Positions 49,012 to 56,861 of a stretch of DNA of 62,785 bases are shown piece by piece (the first letter of the stretch is position 1; each line of letters begins with the position of its first letter). Source of the stretch: an uncultured Pelagibacteraceae bacterium. GTDB taxonomy: Bacteria; Pseudomonadota; Alphaproteobacteria; Pelagibacterales; Pelagibacteraceae. Under the pieces are notes generated by a model. The model saw only the letters and a list, made by a program, of their open reading frames with translations, did not search any database and was not told the origin of the DNA. The stretch lies in the NCBI GenBank assembly GCA_902516395.1, contig CABXYN010000004.1, positions 1 to 62,785 of the forward strand, read 5' to 3'. Made by a program: the position numbers and the translations under genes.

Positions 49012-50601
49012 CTAATATAATAGATTATTTAATTCAGATTGTGAAACTTTGTAGATATCTTTATCTATTTCTAATATTTGAACTATCCATGCCTCAGGTT
49101 TATCACTCTCTTGCTGGTTTAAACTTATTGAGCCATCTTTGTTATAATCAACTCTAACAGGTTCGCGACCGACATCCACATCTTTGTCTTTGAGTGCATT
49201 TAATATTTTTTTTGACATAAGTCTTCCAGCTTTTCTATGTGTTGATTTGAGTCTATCTGCACATTTTTGTATTTTATCTATTTCTTTTTCAGAACATAAA
49301 TCTTTATTTGTTAACTCTTCTAGTGATTTGATTAAAATTTTAAGATCTCTAGGTTCATCTGGACAGATAATTAAATTGTTAATAATATTTCTAAAAGTTG
49401 CTTTAGATTTATCGTATCCAAACAACTTCATTTTCAGATAAAGATTATTTGTAGAAATTTGATTTTCACCAATTGAATTACTTAAAATATCATACCATTT
49501 TTTAGATAATGTTTTTAATATTTGATATTCATTTGGATCATTAAACTGTAATTTAGCTTCAGACTCTATTACATCTCTGTCGGAAGAATCACGAATTAAT
49601 AAAAAATCATCAGGCCTCAAATCTTTAAAACTAACTTCAGAGATTAAATTATCTTTTTTTTTTGAGAAACTGAATAATTTATTAATATTTTTAAAATCAG
49701 TATTTTCTGTAAAATATCCGTATGCATTACCATAAAATATTATAACTCTGGCATTAATTTGATCTTCTGTATCATTTGTTGATTTAAGTTTATTTCTATC
49801 AAATGGTTTATCTAATAAAGCCTCTAAATCGATTTTGTTATCAAGGCTTTGCAAACTGGATGAATGTTGTAGAGAATGTTCGGGAGAATTAAATAAATAT
49901 TCAAATTCATTATTTATTTTATTTATCTTTATTTTCTGACTAGGCTCCATAAAGTATTTTCTCCATCTACTTTTATTAAATTTAATAACATCATTAATTT
50001 TTTCTTTTATTGTTGGGGTAGTGAAAAAGTTAATATTTTTAAATCTATATTCATTAATAATTTTAGAGATACGTTCTTTACTAAACTCAGATGGAACTAT
50101 TGCATATTTGTATGCTTTTTTTGGTGACTGTGTCGTATTTATATCAATATCTAAACCCCATTTTTCTTTGAGATTTTTTTTATAATAGATTTGCATTTTT
50201 GGATTATCAGAAATTATAGTTGTGTTAAATTTTTTAAATACGCTTAATTCATCCGTAAACATTTTTTTTAATTCTTCTCTTCTTGGTTCAAATAATGATT
50301 GATTATTTAAATTTATATCCTCTAGATTTATAATAAGTTTATTTAATAGATCGTATTCATCATTATTTAAAAAATTTTTATTATAATCAAAATAATCTTT
50401 TAATTTTGATTTTACGTTGTCATAATATAAAAGAACATCATCAAGAGGGCCAAAAATACAATCTTGTATCTTATGCTTTAATATATAAATTTCAGATAAA
50501 ATATCTCTAATCTCATTTTTATTTTCACTTTCTAATTTAGAAAGTTTTTTTAGATTTAAAGTTAAATAATCAAAAATACTATCTTGAAAATCTGTAAACA
50601 T
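49012..50601 (-). CDS. C-terminal part of a split large DISARM-like protein (DrmE candidate)
   Basis: The 529-residue frame begins at ATG 50601, but the same frame is open and protein-like up to 50802, so this ATG is probably not the true start. It carries no recognised motif; it is helical, Lys-rich and has strands such as KYAIVPSEFSKERI and ARVIIFYGNAYGYF. The end lies one base before the NERD-helicase start. With the frame at 50759-51655 it would make one protein of about 880 residues, near the size of class 2 DISARM DrmE. That identity rests on position and size only. Confidence 0.6.
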   Translation of the reverse strand: MFTDFQDSIFDYLTLNLKKLSKLESENKNEIRDILSEIYILKHKIQDCIFGPLDDVLLYYDNVKSKLKDYFDYNKNFLNNDEYDLLNKLIINLEDINLNNQSLFEPRREELKKMFTDELSVFKKFNTTIISDNPKMQIYYKKNLKEKWGLDIDINTTQSPKKAYKYAIVPSEFSKERISKIINEYRFKNINFFTTPTIKEKINDVIKFNKSRWRKYFMEPSQKIKINKINNEFEYLFNSPEHSLQHSSSLQSLDNKIDLEALLDKPFDRNKLKSTNDTEDQINARVIIFYGNAYGYFTENTDFKNINKLFSFSKKKDNLISEVSFKDLRPDDFLLIRDSSDRDVIESEAKLQFNDPNEYQILKTLSKKWYDILSNSIGENQISTNNLYLKMKLFGYDKSKATFRNIINNLIICPDEPRDLKILIKSLEELTNKDLCSEKEIDKIQKCADRLKSTHRKAGRLMSKKILNALKDKDVDVGREPVRVDYNKDGSISLNQQESDKPEAWIVQILEIDKDIYKVSQSELNNLLY

Positions 50602-50758
50602 TATTGTCTGGTCAATAGAATTTTTAAATATTGCATTAGCTTTTGTAGAATAATCTTGTTGATAAGCCTCTTGAAAATTTTCTATTTTATTTGATTTATT
50701 CTTTTCATGATCAACATGTAGCCAATCTTTTATTTCAGATTTTTCAAATTTCCAAATA

Positions 50759-51655
50759 TCATGTTTTTTTTTTACTATATAGGCTTGAAATTTTTTGAAA
50801 TTCTAATTCGTTAGAAAATAAAATAAATTTTGAGGATGATATTTCTGCAACTTGATTTAATAAAGTAATATTAGACACTTTGTTTATATCATCAGTAATA
50901 ATTATTTTTTCTTTTTTGTTTTTTTTAAAATATTCATAAATATTATTAAGATCATGAGTATATAATAAAGTTTCATATTCACTTGGAACATCACCTTTTT
51001 CATCAATATATAAAGGATTTAAAATATCTTTTGCTGCTGCATATCTAATTAACTGATTTTTTATAAAATTCTCGAATTTTTCTTTTTTAGTTAAAAGAAT
51101 GACATTATTTTTTATTAAAAGTGGATTTTTATATGTTTTAATTCCTAGTGCTAAATCTAATGCATTAGGAGCAATTTTCTTCCAATCACCTCTCCCTGCA
51201 TTTTTTTCATTGACTGTTTTATTTGTTGGAAAAAATTGAAATATATCTTTTATTTCTTTCTCAATTGATGCCTTTTCAATTTTACCTATAGGTATTGTTT
51301 CTATTCTAATGAAATTTTTATACTGTTCACTTTGACCACAATATTTATATATCTTACCACTGTTACATAATTCGACATTGACCCCCGGCTTAAGGACACT
51401 AGAATAATTTTCTAGAATATTTTTGTAATTTAACAAAATTTCATCCATACATAATTGATAAGTGAACAGGTAAGAAATTAAATCATTAGCAGGCAAAACA
51501 AAATTTATAAAATTAAATTCCTTTTCGTGTGCAATATTTCTAAAAATACTTGTGATTAAAGGTATTGACTGCAAATTATTATATGTTTTTAAATCTGATA
51601 AATCAGGAAGTTTATTTGCAAGGATATCACTTATTTTTTTAATATTATTATCCAT
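50759..51655 (-). CDS. N-terminal part of the split large protein (DrmE candidate)
   Basis: The 298-residue frame starts at ATG 51655, overlapping the stop of the 57-residue gene (TAATG), and ends in TGA right after a run of ten A (50764-50773 on the plus strand as T). It is a soluble alpha/beta segment with PANDLISYLFTYQLCMDEIL and a nucleotide-binding-like strand KKEKIIITDDIN, no firm family. Reading on by one skipped A joins it without a stop to the next frame (SLYSKKKHDIWKFEKSE). Thus 50759-50802 and 49012-50601 are probably one gene. Confidence 0.65.
   Translation of the reverse strand: MDNNIKKISDILANKLPDLSDLKTYNNLQSIPLITSIFRNIAHEKEFNFINFVLPANDLISYLFTYQLCMDEILLNYKNILENYSSVLKPGVNVELCNSGKIYKYCGQSEQYKNFIRIETIPIGKIEKASIEKEIKDIFQFFPTNKTVNEKNAGRGDWKKIAPNALDLALGIKTYKNPLLIKNNVILLTKKEKFENFIKNQLIRYAAAKDILNPLYIDEKGDVPSEYETLLYTHDLNNIYEYFKKNKKEKIIITDDINKVSNITLLNQVAEISSSKFILFSNELEFQKISSLYSKKKT
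50764..50773 (-). other. Ten-base A-tract joining two frames (slippage or phase-variation site)
   Basis: On the coding strand AGT is followed by A10 and CAT. With A9 the two frames become continuous (S-K-K-K-H-D). The 52 codons between the tract and the ATG at 50601 are stop-free and have the same Lys/Asn-rich composition as the flanks. Transcriptional slippage, phase variation, true mutation and sequencing error all fit. Confidence 0.7.
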
Positions 51656-51828
51656 TAATAAATCTTAGAAACATATCTTGCTAAGATAGGTTTTGTGTCA
51701 CTTTCCTCAATTATTTTTATTTTTCCATTTTTATAATAGAAATATACCCTATAAAAGTGCTCTCCATCCTCATGATCGTGAACCTCTTCAACTCTTATTT
51801 CTGCTATATTTTCTCTTTTTTTTGTCAT
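51655..51828 (-). CDS. 57-residue protein heading the DISARM-like operon, paralogue of 38179-38340
   Basis: Reads MTKKRENIAEIRVEEVHDHE, then HFYRVYFYYKNGKIKIIEES and ends ARYVSKIY. It overlaps the start of the split drmE-like gene (TAATG), so it is translated first in that operon. Strong similarity to the 53-residue protein at 38179-38340 (same EIR-EE, YKN-IKII and ARYV positions). An antitoxin-like, sensor or regulatory role is conceivable, unproven. Confidence 0.65.
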   Translation of the reverse strand: MTKKRENIAEIRVEEVHDHEDGEHFYRVYFYYKNGKIKIIEESDTKPILARYVSKIY

Positions 51829-51863
51829 AATTTTAACTCTATCATTAAAAGTAAGACATATTT

Positions 51864-52031
51864 ATGAAAAAGAAAAAAATACCTTCATTAAAATCTATGG
51901 TTGAGCTCTATAAAAAAAAAGGATTAAAAAAACCAACTGAAAAAGCTAAACTTATTTGAGAGGTTTTAAAGACTCACAAAAGAAAAAATAGTTTTATTTC
52001 TAATTTAGAACAAGATTACAACCAAATATAA
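51864..52031 (+). pseudogene. Small basic gene with an in-frame TGA
   Basis: ATG at 51864 opens MKKKKIPSLKSMVELYKKKG and reaches TGA at 51957 after 31 residues. The same frame continues with coding-like sequence (EVLKTHKRKNSFISNLEQDY) to TAA at 52029. If TGA replaced TGG (Trp) this would be a 55-residue basic protein. Either a short peptide is made or the gene is recently broken. Confidence 0.4.
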
Positions 52032-52058
52032 ACATACAGATTATTTAAAAAAAGAATC

Positions 52059-52634
52059 ATGCGGCTGTCGTTATTCTTTTTTCTTCATTTAGTAGCGTTT
52101 GTTATCCTTTTGATAGTCCACCCTCATGCTAGAGCTCAGGATGATGGGTGGGCTATAATTGAGAAAGATAAAAACTTTATTTACATGTCTAAAAACGGTG
52201 AATTTATACATGGTGATAGAATTGTTTTATCTTTGAATTATAAGGATTGTGACACCGTTTATCATTTATTTACTTTTTTAACGACAAAAGGTGATGCTAA
52301 TATCTACCAATTTGAAAATCAAAATATCCCAATAAAAATCAACGACTTCGATTTTTTTGCTGAAGTAACACATATAGAAAAAATTTTAGATCATAGAGCT
52401 CATTGGGTAGTATTTAAACTAGGTTCATACAATTCAAAAGAATATGCCCAAAAATTATCAGGTTTTATTGAGGAAAATCAAAATTACGAAATTTCATTAA
52501 ATGATGGCTTAAATTTTGAGGTTAAAAATTATTTCGATATTAGAAGAAATAATTGGAAACTAGATTATTTCTCAGAAAATTTTAAAGAATTTTACAGACG
52601 TTGTAATGAAAAAAATAAGATTAAGGAAAGTTGA
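52059..52634 (+). CDS. Exported protein, first of a tandem pair
   Basis: A 191-residue protein with a signal peptide (SLFFFLHLVAFVILLIVHPH, cut near ARA). The mature part contains GEFIHGDRIVLSLNYKDCDT, FTFLTTK, an NQNIPIKIND strand and C-terminal YFDIRRNNWKLDYF with a late Cys. The next gene shares all of these features, so the pair are paralogues. Two conserved Cys probably form a disulfide in the periplasm. Function unknown. Confidence 0.7.
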   Translation: MRLSLFFFLHLVAFVILLIVHPHARAQDDGWAIIEKDKNFIYMSKNGEFIHGDRIVLSLNYKDCDTVYHLFTFLTTKGDANIYQFENQNIPIKINDFDFFAEVTHIEKILDHRAHWVVFKLGSYNSKEYAQKLSGFIEENQNYEISLNDGLNFEVKNYFDIRRNNWKLDYFSENFKEFYRRCNEKNKIKES

Positions 52635-52688
52635 TGTTTGTAGGGATGGAAGCTTTAGTAATAATTAAAATAGTAGGATTGTTTATAG

Positions 52689-53258
52689 GTGTTTTTTAAA
52701 ATTTTAAGAAATTTTTTATTCATTGCGGTTATTTTACCAAGTTTTAGTTATGCAATTGAAGATGAATGGAACATTCATGATTTTGGAACTTATGTCGTAG
52801 CGAGTGTTCCTGGTGAAGTTGTGCATGGTGATAAAATGAGATTTGTTCTTGAAAAAAGAAACTGCAATAAAATTGGAATAATGTTTTCCTTTTTAACTTA
52901 TAAAAGTTCAGACACACCTGAATTACAAGGAAGAAAAGTTCCTATAAGAATAAATGGGTCTGATACATTGAATATTGCCGATGTTGTGCTAGTTAGGCCA
53001 GCTTTTAGTAATATGGCCTTTTTTGTAATGTTTACAGCTCCTCAGTATTATCCTTTAGATGAGTTTACTGATGGTATTATGAGAGATTATCGAAAAGATA
53101 ACGAATTTAGCATAACACTTGCAAAGTCTGATGATTTTGATCCAGAAAAATATTTTGATATTTTGGACAACAATTGGAAATTAGATAAATTCCCAGAAAA
53201 AATTACTGAGGCTCATTTGATGTGCACTGGAAAACCAAGTAAAATGTTATCAGGCTAA
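52689..53258 (+). CDS. Exported protein, second of a tandem pair
   Basis: A 189-residue protein starting with GTG at 52689. Signal peptide NFLFIAVILPSFSYA. It repeats the pattern of the upstream gene: GEVVHGDKMRFVLEKRNCNK, FSFLTYKS, GRKVPIRING and YFDILDNNWKLDKFPEK, with a final Cys. Divergence between the copies is large, so the duplication is old. No known family is recognised. Confidence 0.65.
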   Translation: MFFKILRNFLFIAVILPSFSYAIEDEWNIHDFGTYVVASVPGEVVHGDKMRFVLEKRNCNKIGIMFSFLTYKSSDTPELQGRKVPIRINGSDTLNIADVVLVRPAFSNMAFFVMFTAPQYYPLDEFTDGIMRDYRKDNEFSITLAKSDDFDPEKYFDILDNNWKLDKFPEKITEAHLMCTGKPSKMLSG

Positions 53259-53288
53259 AATAAATTTTTTATAGTTTAGTAAAAAAAT

Positions 53289-53648
53289 ATGAAACCAACA
53301 AAAAAAGAAGTTTATGATTTAATAAAATTTTGCACTGAAGATAATAAAGTTTGCCCACACCCCTATAGAGCTGCTATTTTATGGAAAATTATTGAAGGTA
53401 ATGAACAAAAGGATAAGCCTGAAGTATTTGAGAAAATTAGGCCTCTAGTTTTGTATATGTGGACGAATTCTTCAAATGAGCAAAAAAGGATAAAATTTCA
53501 CGAGCAAATTAAATTTGCAGGATTTTACTCACCAAATAAGGAAAAAGTTTTTTACAAATTAAAAGACTTTTTACATAATCTTGAAAAAGAGTGTTGGCGC
53601 TATACAAATAGACCATATGGTTTAGGATGGTGCAAAAGTAAAAGATAA
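53289..53648 (+). CDS. Hypothetical protein
   Basis: A 119-residue soluble protein with several Cys (FCTEDNKVCPHPYRAA; KECWRYTNRPYGLGWCK) and helical in the middle. Not recognised. It follows the exported pair by 30 bases and is convergent (adjacent stops) with the PhyH-family gene. The Cys/Trp-rich tail could bind metal. Confidence 0.55.
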   Translation: MKPTKKEVYDLIKFCTEDNKVCPHPYRAAILWKIIEGNEQKDKPEVFEKIRPLVLYMWTNSSNEQKRIKFHEQIKFAGFYSPNKEKVFYKLKDFLHNLEKECWRYTNRPYGLGWCKSKR

Positions 53649-54548
53649 TTATTTTGTACTACTTTGAAGCTGATAAATTGAAACGTAATGTTTCTTTTTG
53701 GGTAATGGAATAATTACAGGTACATCAGTACATCTTGGGACTATTGATTTTTTTCCATAAATAATATTTGCATTATAATTTTCAAAGTTTGTTTCTGGAT
53801 GAGGATTACCATCATTTATAATTGGCCAAGCATCACAGGCTCTATAACCAAATAATATTAAAGGTCTTGATCCATTAGTGTGATTTAATCCAGAGCCATG
53901 AATTGTTCGACAGTGAAAGAAAGCAACTGAACCTGCTTTTCCAGTCAGAGAAACTGATTTTTTAAAATTAATCTTGTTTTTTTGGGTATTAATTTTACCT
54001 ACAAAGTAATTATCATTACTATGATGGCTAAATAGTTCTTTTTTATGAGAGCCCTTAATAACTTTTAAAGGACCATTTTTTTCATCACAATCTTCAAGAT
54101 AAATACCGACTGTAATTAAATCATCATTTGTATGAGGGTAAAATGCAAAGTCCTGATGCCATTCAACTAAACTACCCTTTTTCTTATTAGGTAATTTAAA
54201 ATTTAATTTTCCTAGATGAAATCTTACAGTGCCACCAATAAGCTTTTTAACAATACTAATAATCTTTCTATTCCTTGATAAATCATAAAATAATTTATTG
54301 TTATTTTGAGGATTATTTAATCTTAGTATTTCTTTATTTTTTGAAGAGTTGCTATTGAATACAAAGTGATAGTTATCGTAACTTTGGGTTCCTCCTTGAT
54401 CTTTAACCTTTTTTTTACTGTTCTTTTCCTTTGTTACAATTTTATTAATAAGTGTATTTAATTTATTAATATCTTTCTTGGCAATAAGCGTTTCTTTAAC
54501 TAGATAACCGTTTTTTTTATAAAAATTTAGGTCGTTATTTTTTTTCAT
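53649..54548 (-). CDS. Phytanoyl-CoA dioxygenase (PhyH) family protein
   Basis: The 299-residue Fe(II)/2-oxoglutarate dioxygenase has the iron-binding HQD (131-133, in EWHQDFAFYPHT), the distal His217 in RTIHGSGLNH and Arg228 in GSRPLIL to hold 2-oxoglutarate. The KVIKGSHK segment between is typical of PhyH. It hydroxylates an unknown small molecule. It overlaps the methyltransferase gene upstream by 14 bases, so they may modify the same compound. Confidence 0.8.
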   Translation of the reverse strand: MKKNNDLNFYKKNGYLVKETLIAKKDINKLNTLINKIVTKEKNSKKKVKDQGGTQSYDNYHFVFNSNSSKNKEILRLNNPQNNNKLFYDLSRNRKIISIVKKLIGGTVRFHLGKLNFKLPNKKKGSLVEWHQDFAFYPHTNDDLITVGIYLEDCDEKNGPLKVIKGSHKKELFSHHSNDNYFVGKINTQKNKINFKKSVSLTGKAGSVAFFHCRTIHGSGLNHTNGSRPLILFGYRACDAWPIINDGNPHPETNFENYNANIIYGKKSIVPRCTDVPVIIPLPKKKHYVSIYQLQSSTK

Positions 54549-55437
54549 TTTTTTTTACTCTACAAAATAATCCATCTCGAACATTAAGAATTGATATGTC
54601 TAAAAATCCAAGATTTACTAATATATCTCTTAAAGAGTCTTTATTAAATCTTAGATTAATTGGTGCATACAATCTATCGGTTAAATCATGTATTATATTC
54701 TTTGGGCTAGTACCCCACCAAAGAGGAAACCTTTTATAAAAATTTTTAGATCCAAACATTTTTAATAGTTGTGCTGGGTAAGAAAAAAAAAATAGTATGA
54801 AGGGCGTTAAAATATAACATAAAACTTTCACTATTTTATAATCTAATTTAGAAAATAATTTAATAAGCAAAGTCTCAATATAAACACCTAATTTTTTAAA
54901 CTTATTGTCATGCTCTTTATATGTGTAGAAAATTAAAACTCCATTTTTATTAAGCACTCTTTTTGCCTCAATAAGAGATTGAGAAAAATCTTTTGTGTGA
55001 TGAAATACTCCATAACTATAAATTATATCAAAGCAGTTATCTTTAAAAGGCAAATTTAAACAATCACATCTAATGAAATTAATATTATTAAAATATTCTC
55101 TTTTTGATAAATTCTCAATGTTTTCACCCAAATCTACTGCAAAAACATTTTTAAACATATATTTATCAATTACATACTTTAAATCTATTCCTTCTCCACA
55201 TCCAATCTCAAGAAAATTTTCTTTTTTAAAATCTTCTTCCCCAAAATGTTCAATTATTTTTTCTATATGAGTATCTCCTCCGTCATGCTTATCTTTGTTG
55301 GATGAGTGATTACCTTTTCCCCACAATTCAATACTTTTCTTGTAATGATTGTCATTTGAAAATTCAGGAATACCTTCAATTAAATCTACAAAATTTAAAT
55401 TTTTATTTTTTATTTTTTCTTTTAAAAAAGAAATCAT
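54535..55437 (-). CDS. SAM-dependent class I methyltransferase
   Basis: The 300-residue protein has motif I NFLEIGCGEGIDLKYV, acidic motif VFAVDLGE, motif IV LPFKDNCFDIIYSYGVFHH and the post-motif strand RVLNKNGVLIFYTYKE, a Methyltransf_11 pattern. The C-terminal third has a hydrophobic segment (YILTPFILFFFSYPAQLLK) that might contact the membrane or a lipid substrate. Acceptor unknown. Co-transcribed with the PhyH gene. Confidence 0.78.
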   Translation of the reverse strand: MISFLKEKIKNKNLNFVDLIEGIPEFSNDNHYKKSIELWGKGNHSSNKDKHDGGDTHIEKIIEHFGEEDFKKENFLEIGCGEGIDLKYVIDKYMFKNVFAVDLGENIENLSKREYFNNINFIRCDCLNLPFKDNCFDIIYSYGVFHHTKDFSQSLIEAKRVLNKNGVLIFYTYKEHDNKFKKLGVYIETLLIKLFSKLDYKIVKVLCYILTPFILFFFSYPAQLLKMFGSKNFYKRFPLWWGTSPKNIIHDLTDRLYAPINLRFNKDSLRDILVNLGFLDISILNVRDGLFCRVKKNEKK

Positions 55438-55458
55438 TTTTTCAGTATAATCTAACTT

Positions 55459-55770
55459 TTACATTAGAAAAATTAAAATCCAATATGAAAATAATCCAGA
55501 TAATATTGTAGCTATCACATTTCTTGAAAAATACCCAACTAGTATAGCAACTATTGCTCCAAAGATTTTAGGATCATTCATTTCTATAAAAGTTCCGTAA
55601 TCATTTATAAATATTCCTGGAAATATTATTGCTGGAAATACTGCTGATGGAACATATGCTAATACAGCTTTAACTCTCTCTCCTAATAGATCCCTATTTA
55701 CTAAAGCAACCATAGTCATTCTCATAAAGTAAGTAATTATTCCTGCAATTATAATTGTAAACAAGGTCAC
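55459..55770 (-). CDS. azlD: AzlD-family small exporter subunit
   Basis: A 103-residue protein with four hydrophobic segments. The pattern TYFMRMTMVALVNRDLLGERV followed by LAYVPSAVFPAIIFPGI is the AzlD family hallmark. It overlaps azlC (ATGA), the usual azlC-azlD order, and pairs with it to export branched-chain amino acids. Confidence 0.85.
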   Translation of the reverse strand: MTLFTIIIAGIITYFMRMTMVALVNRDLLGERVKAVLAYVPSAVFPAIIFPGIFINDYGTFIEMNDPKIFGAIVAILVGYFSRNVIATILSGLFSYWILIFLM

Positions 55771-56453
55771 TTTTTTAACCTCAAAACTAATGCAGCTACA
55801 AACAATGCAATAATTGGTGAAATGATTATGTAGGATTTAAAAGGTGCATCAAAAAATAACAAAGAACTTAATCCACACGTAATCATTACTATTATATGAT
55901 CTAATTTTTTAATATCTTGAACAACTATTGCAATAAAAGTTAAAGGAACTGCAAATTTTAGTCCAAGTTCCTCTGGGACAAATGAACCAAGAATTATTCC
56001 AGCTAATGTTGATATTTGCCAACAAACCCATAGTGTTCCGCCACTTCCTAATAAATGATAATGAAGATGAGTTTCATTTTTGTTTTTTTGAAAGAACTTA
56101 TTAGATTCAGCAAAACCTTGGTCTACAACTAAATAAGATATCAAAAGCTTTTTGACAAATGATAACTTTTCTAAATATTCTGATAAAACAGCCCCATATA
56201 ATAAGTGTCTAGAATTGATTACTCCAACTGAAGTTACTGCGATTAATGCAGAAGCTCCTCCAGAAAGCAATTGTAAGAATACTATTTGAGACGCACCACC
56301 AAAAATAATGATAGACATTGCGTAAACTAATACTGGACTAAAACCTAGCTCAATACCAATCGCTCCACATACAATTCCAAAAGGAATTACTGAAAACATG
56401 TGTGGTGCAACGGCCAATATTCCTTTAGAAAATATTTGTTTTTTAGAGAGCAT
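55767..56453 (-). CDS. azlC: AzlC-family amino-acid exporter subunit
   Basis: The 228-residue integral membrane protein has GAIGIELGFSPVLVYAMSII, GGASQIVFLQLLSGGA and the NSRHLLYGAVLSEYL motif typical of AzlC. With AzlD it forms a branched-chain amino-acid exporter. The start is immediately after the gamma-glutamylcyclotransferase-like gene, likely one transcript. Confidence 0.87.
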   Translation of the reverse strand: MLSKKQIFSKGILAVAPHMFSVIPFGIVCGAIGIELGFSPVLVYAMSIIIFGGASQIVFLQLLSGGASALIAVTSVGVINSRHLLYGAVLSEYLEKLSFVKKLLISYLVVDQGFAESNKFFQKNKNETHLHYHLLGSGGTLWVCWQISTLAGIILGSFVPEELGLKFAVPLTFIAIVVQDIKKLDHIIVMITCGLSSLLFFDAPFKSYIIISPIIALFVAALVLRLKK

Positions 56454-56861
56454 TTACTTAACTGGTTGAAGTGCAACTTTTAAGTATTTAGTATCTAACT
56501 TACAGTCTTTATAACCTCGTTTAACAACATTTAAATATCTTTCAGTTGGATATCTAAATTCTGTTTTATTAACCATGATGTAAGTCATCACTGTTTTGTT
56601 GTAATGAGTAAAATAAAGTTTTTTATAAAGAATTGGATAATCTTCATAAACATCTAGTTTTTTTTCATCACTTTTTGATATTTCAAATAAGGCACCGGGA
56701 ACTATAGAATTTTTACTCTTTTCTATGTCAGCAGCCCTATATTTGCTTCTAAAGTTTAATCTAAAGCCTTTAAGTTCATATTTTTTTATTAAAACAGAGT
56801 CTTTGCATCTCCGCTTCATTTGAAAAAGATTAAGATTACTTCCGTAAGCAAAATATAACAT
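56454..56861 (-). CDS. Gamma-glutamylcyclotransferase-like (AIG2/GGCT fold) protein
   Basis: The 135-residue protein starts MLYFAYGSNLNLFQMKRR with the family YGSNL substrate-binding loop. GALFEISKSDEKKLDVYEDY carries the conserved acidic region expected to act in catalysis. It probably cyclises a gamma-glutamyl dipeptide to 5-oxoproline, or acts on a related amide. It overlaps the cinA-like gene start by one base. Confidence 0.75.
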   Translation of the reverse strand: MLYFAYGSNLNLFQMKRRCKDSVLIKKYELKGFRLNFRSKYRAADIEKSKNSIVPGALFEISKSDEKKLDVYEDYPILYKKLYFTHYNKTVMTYIMVNKTEFRYPTERYLNVVKRGYKDCKLDTKYLKVALQPVK

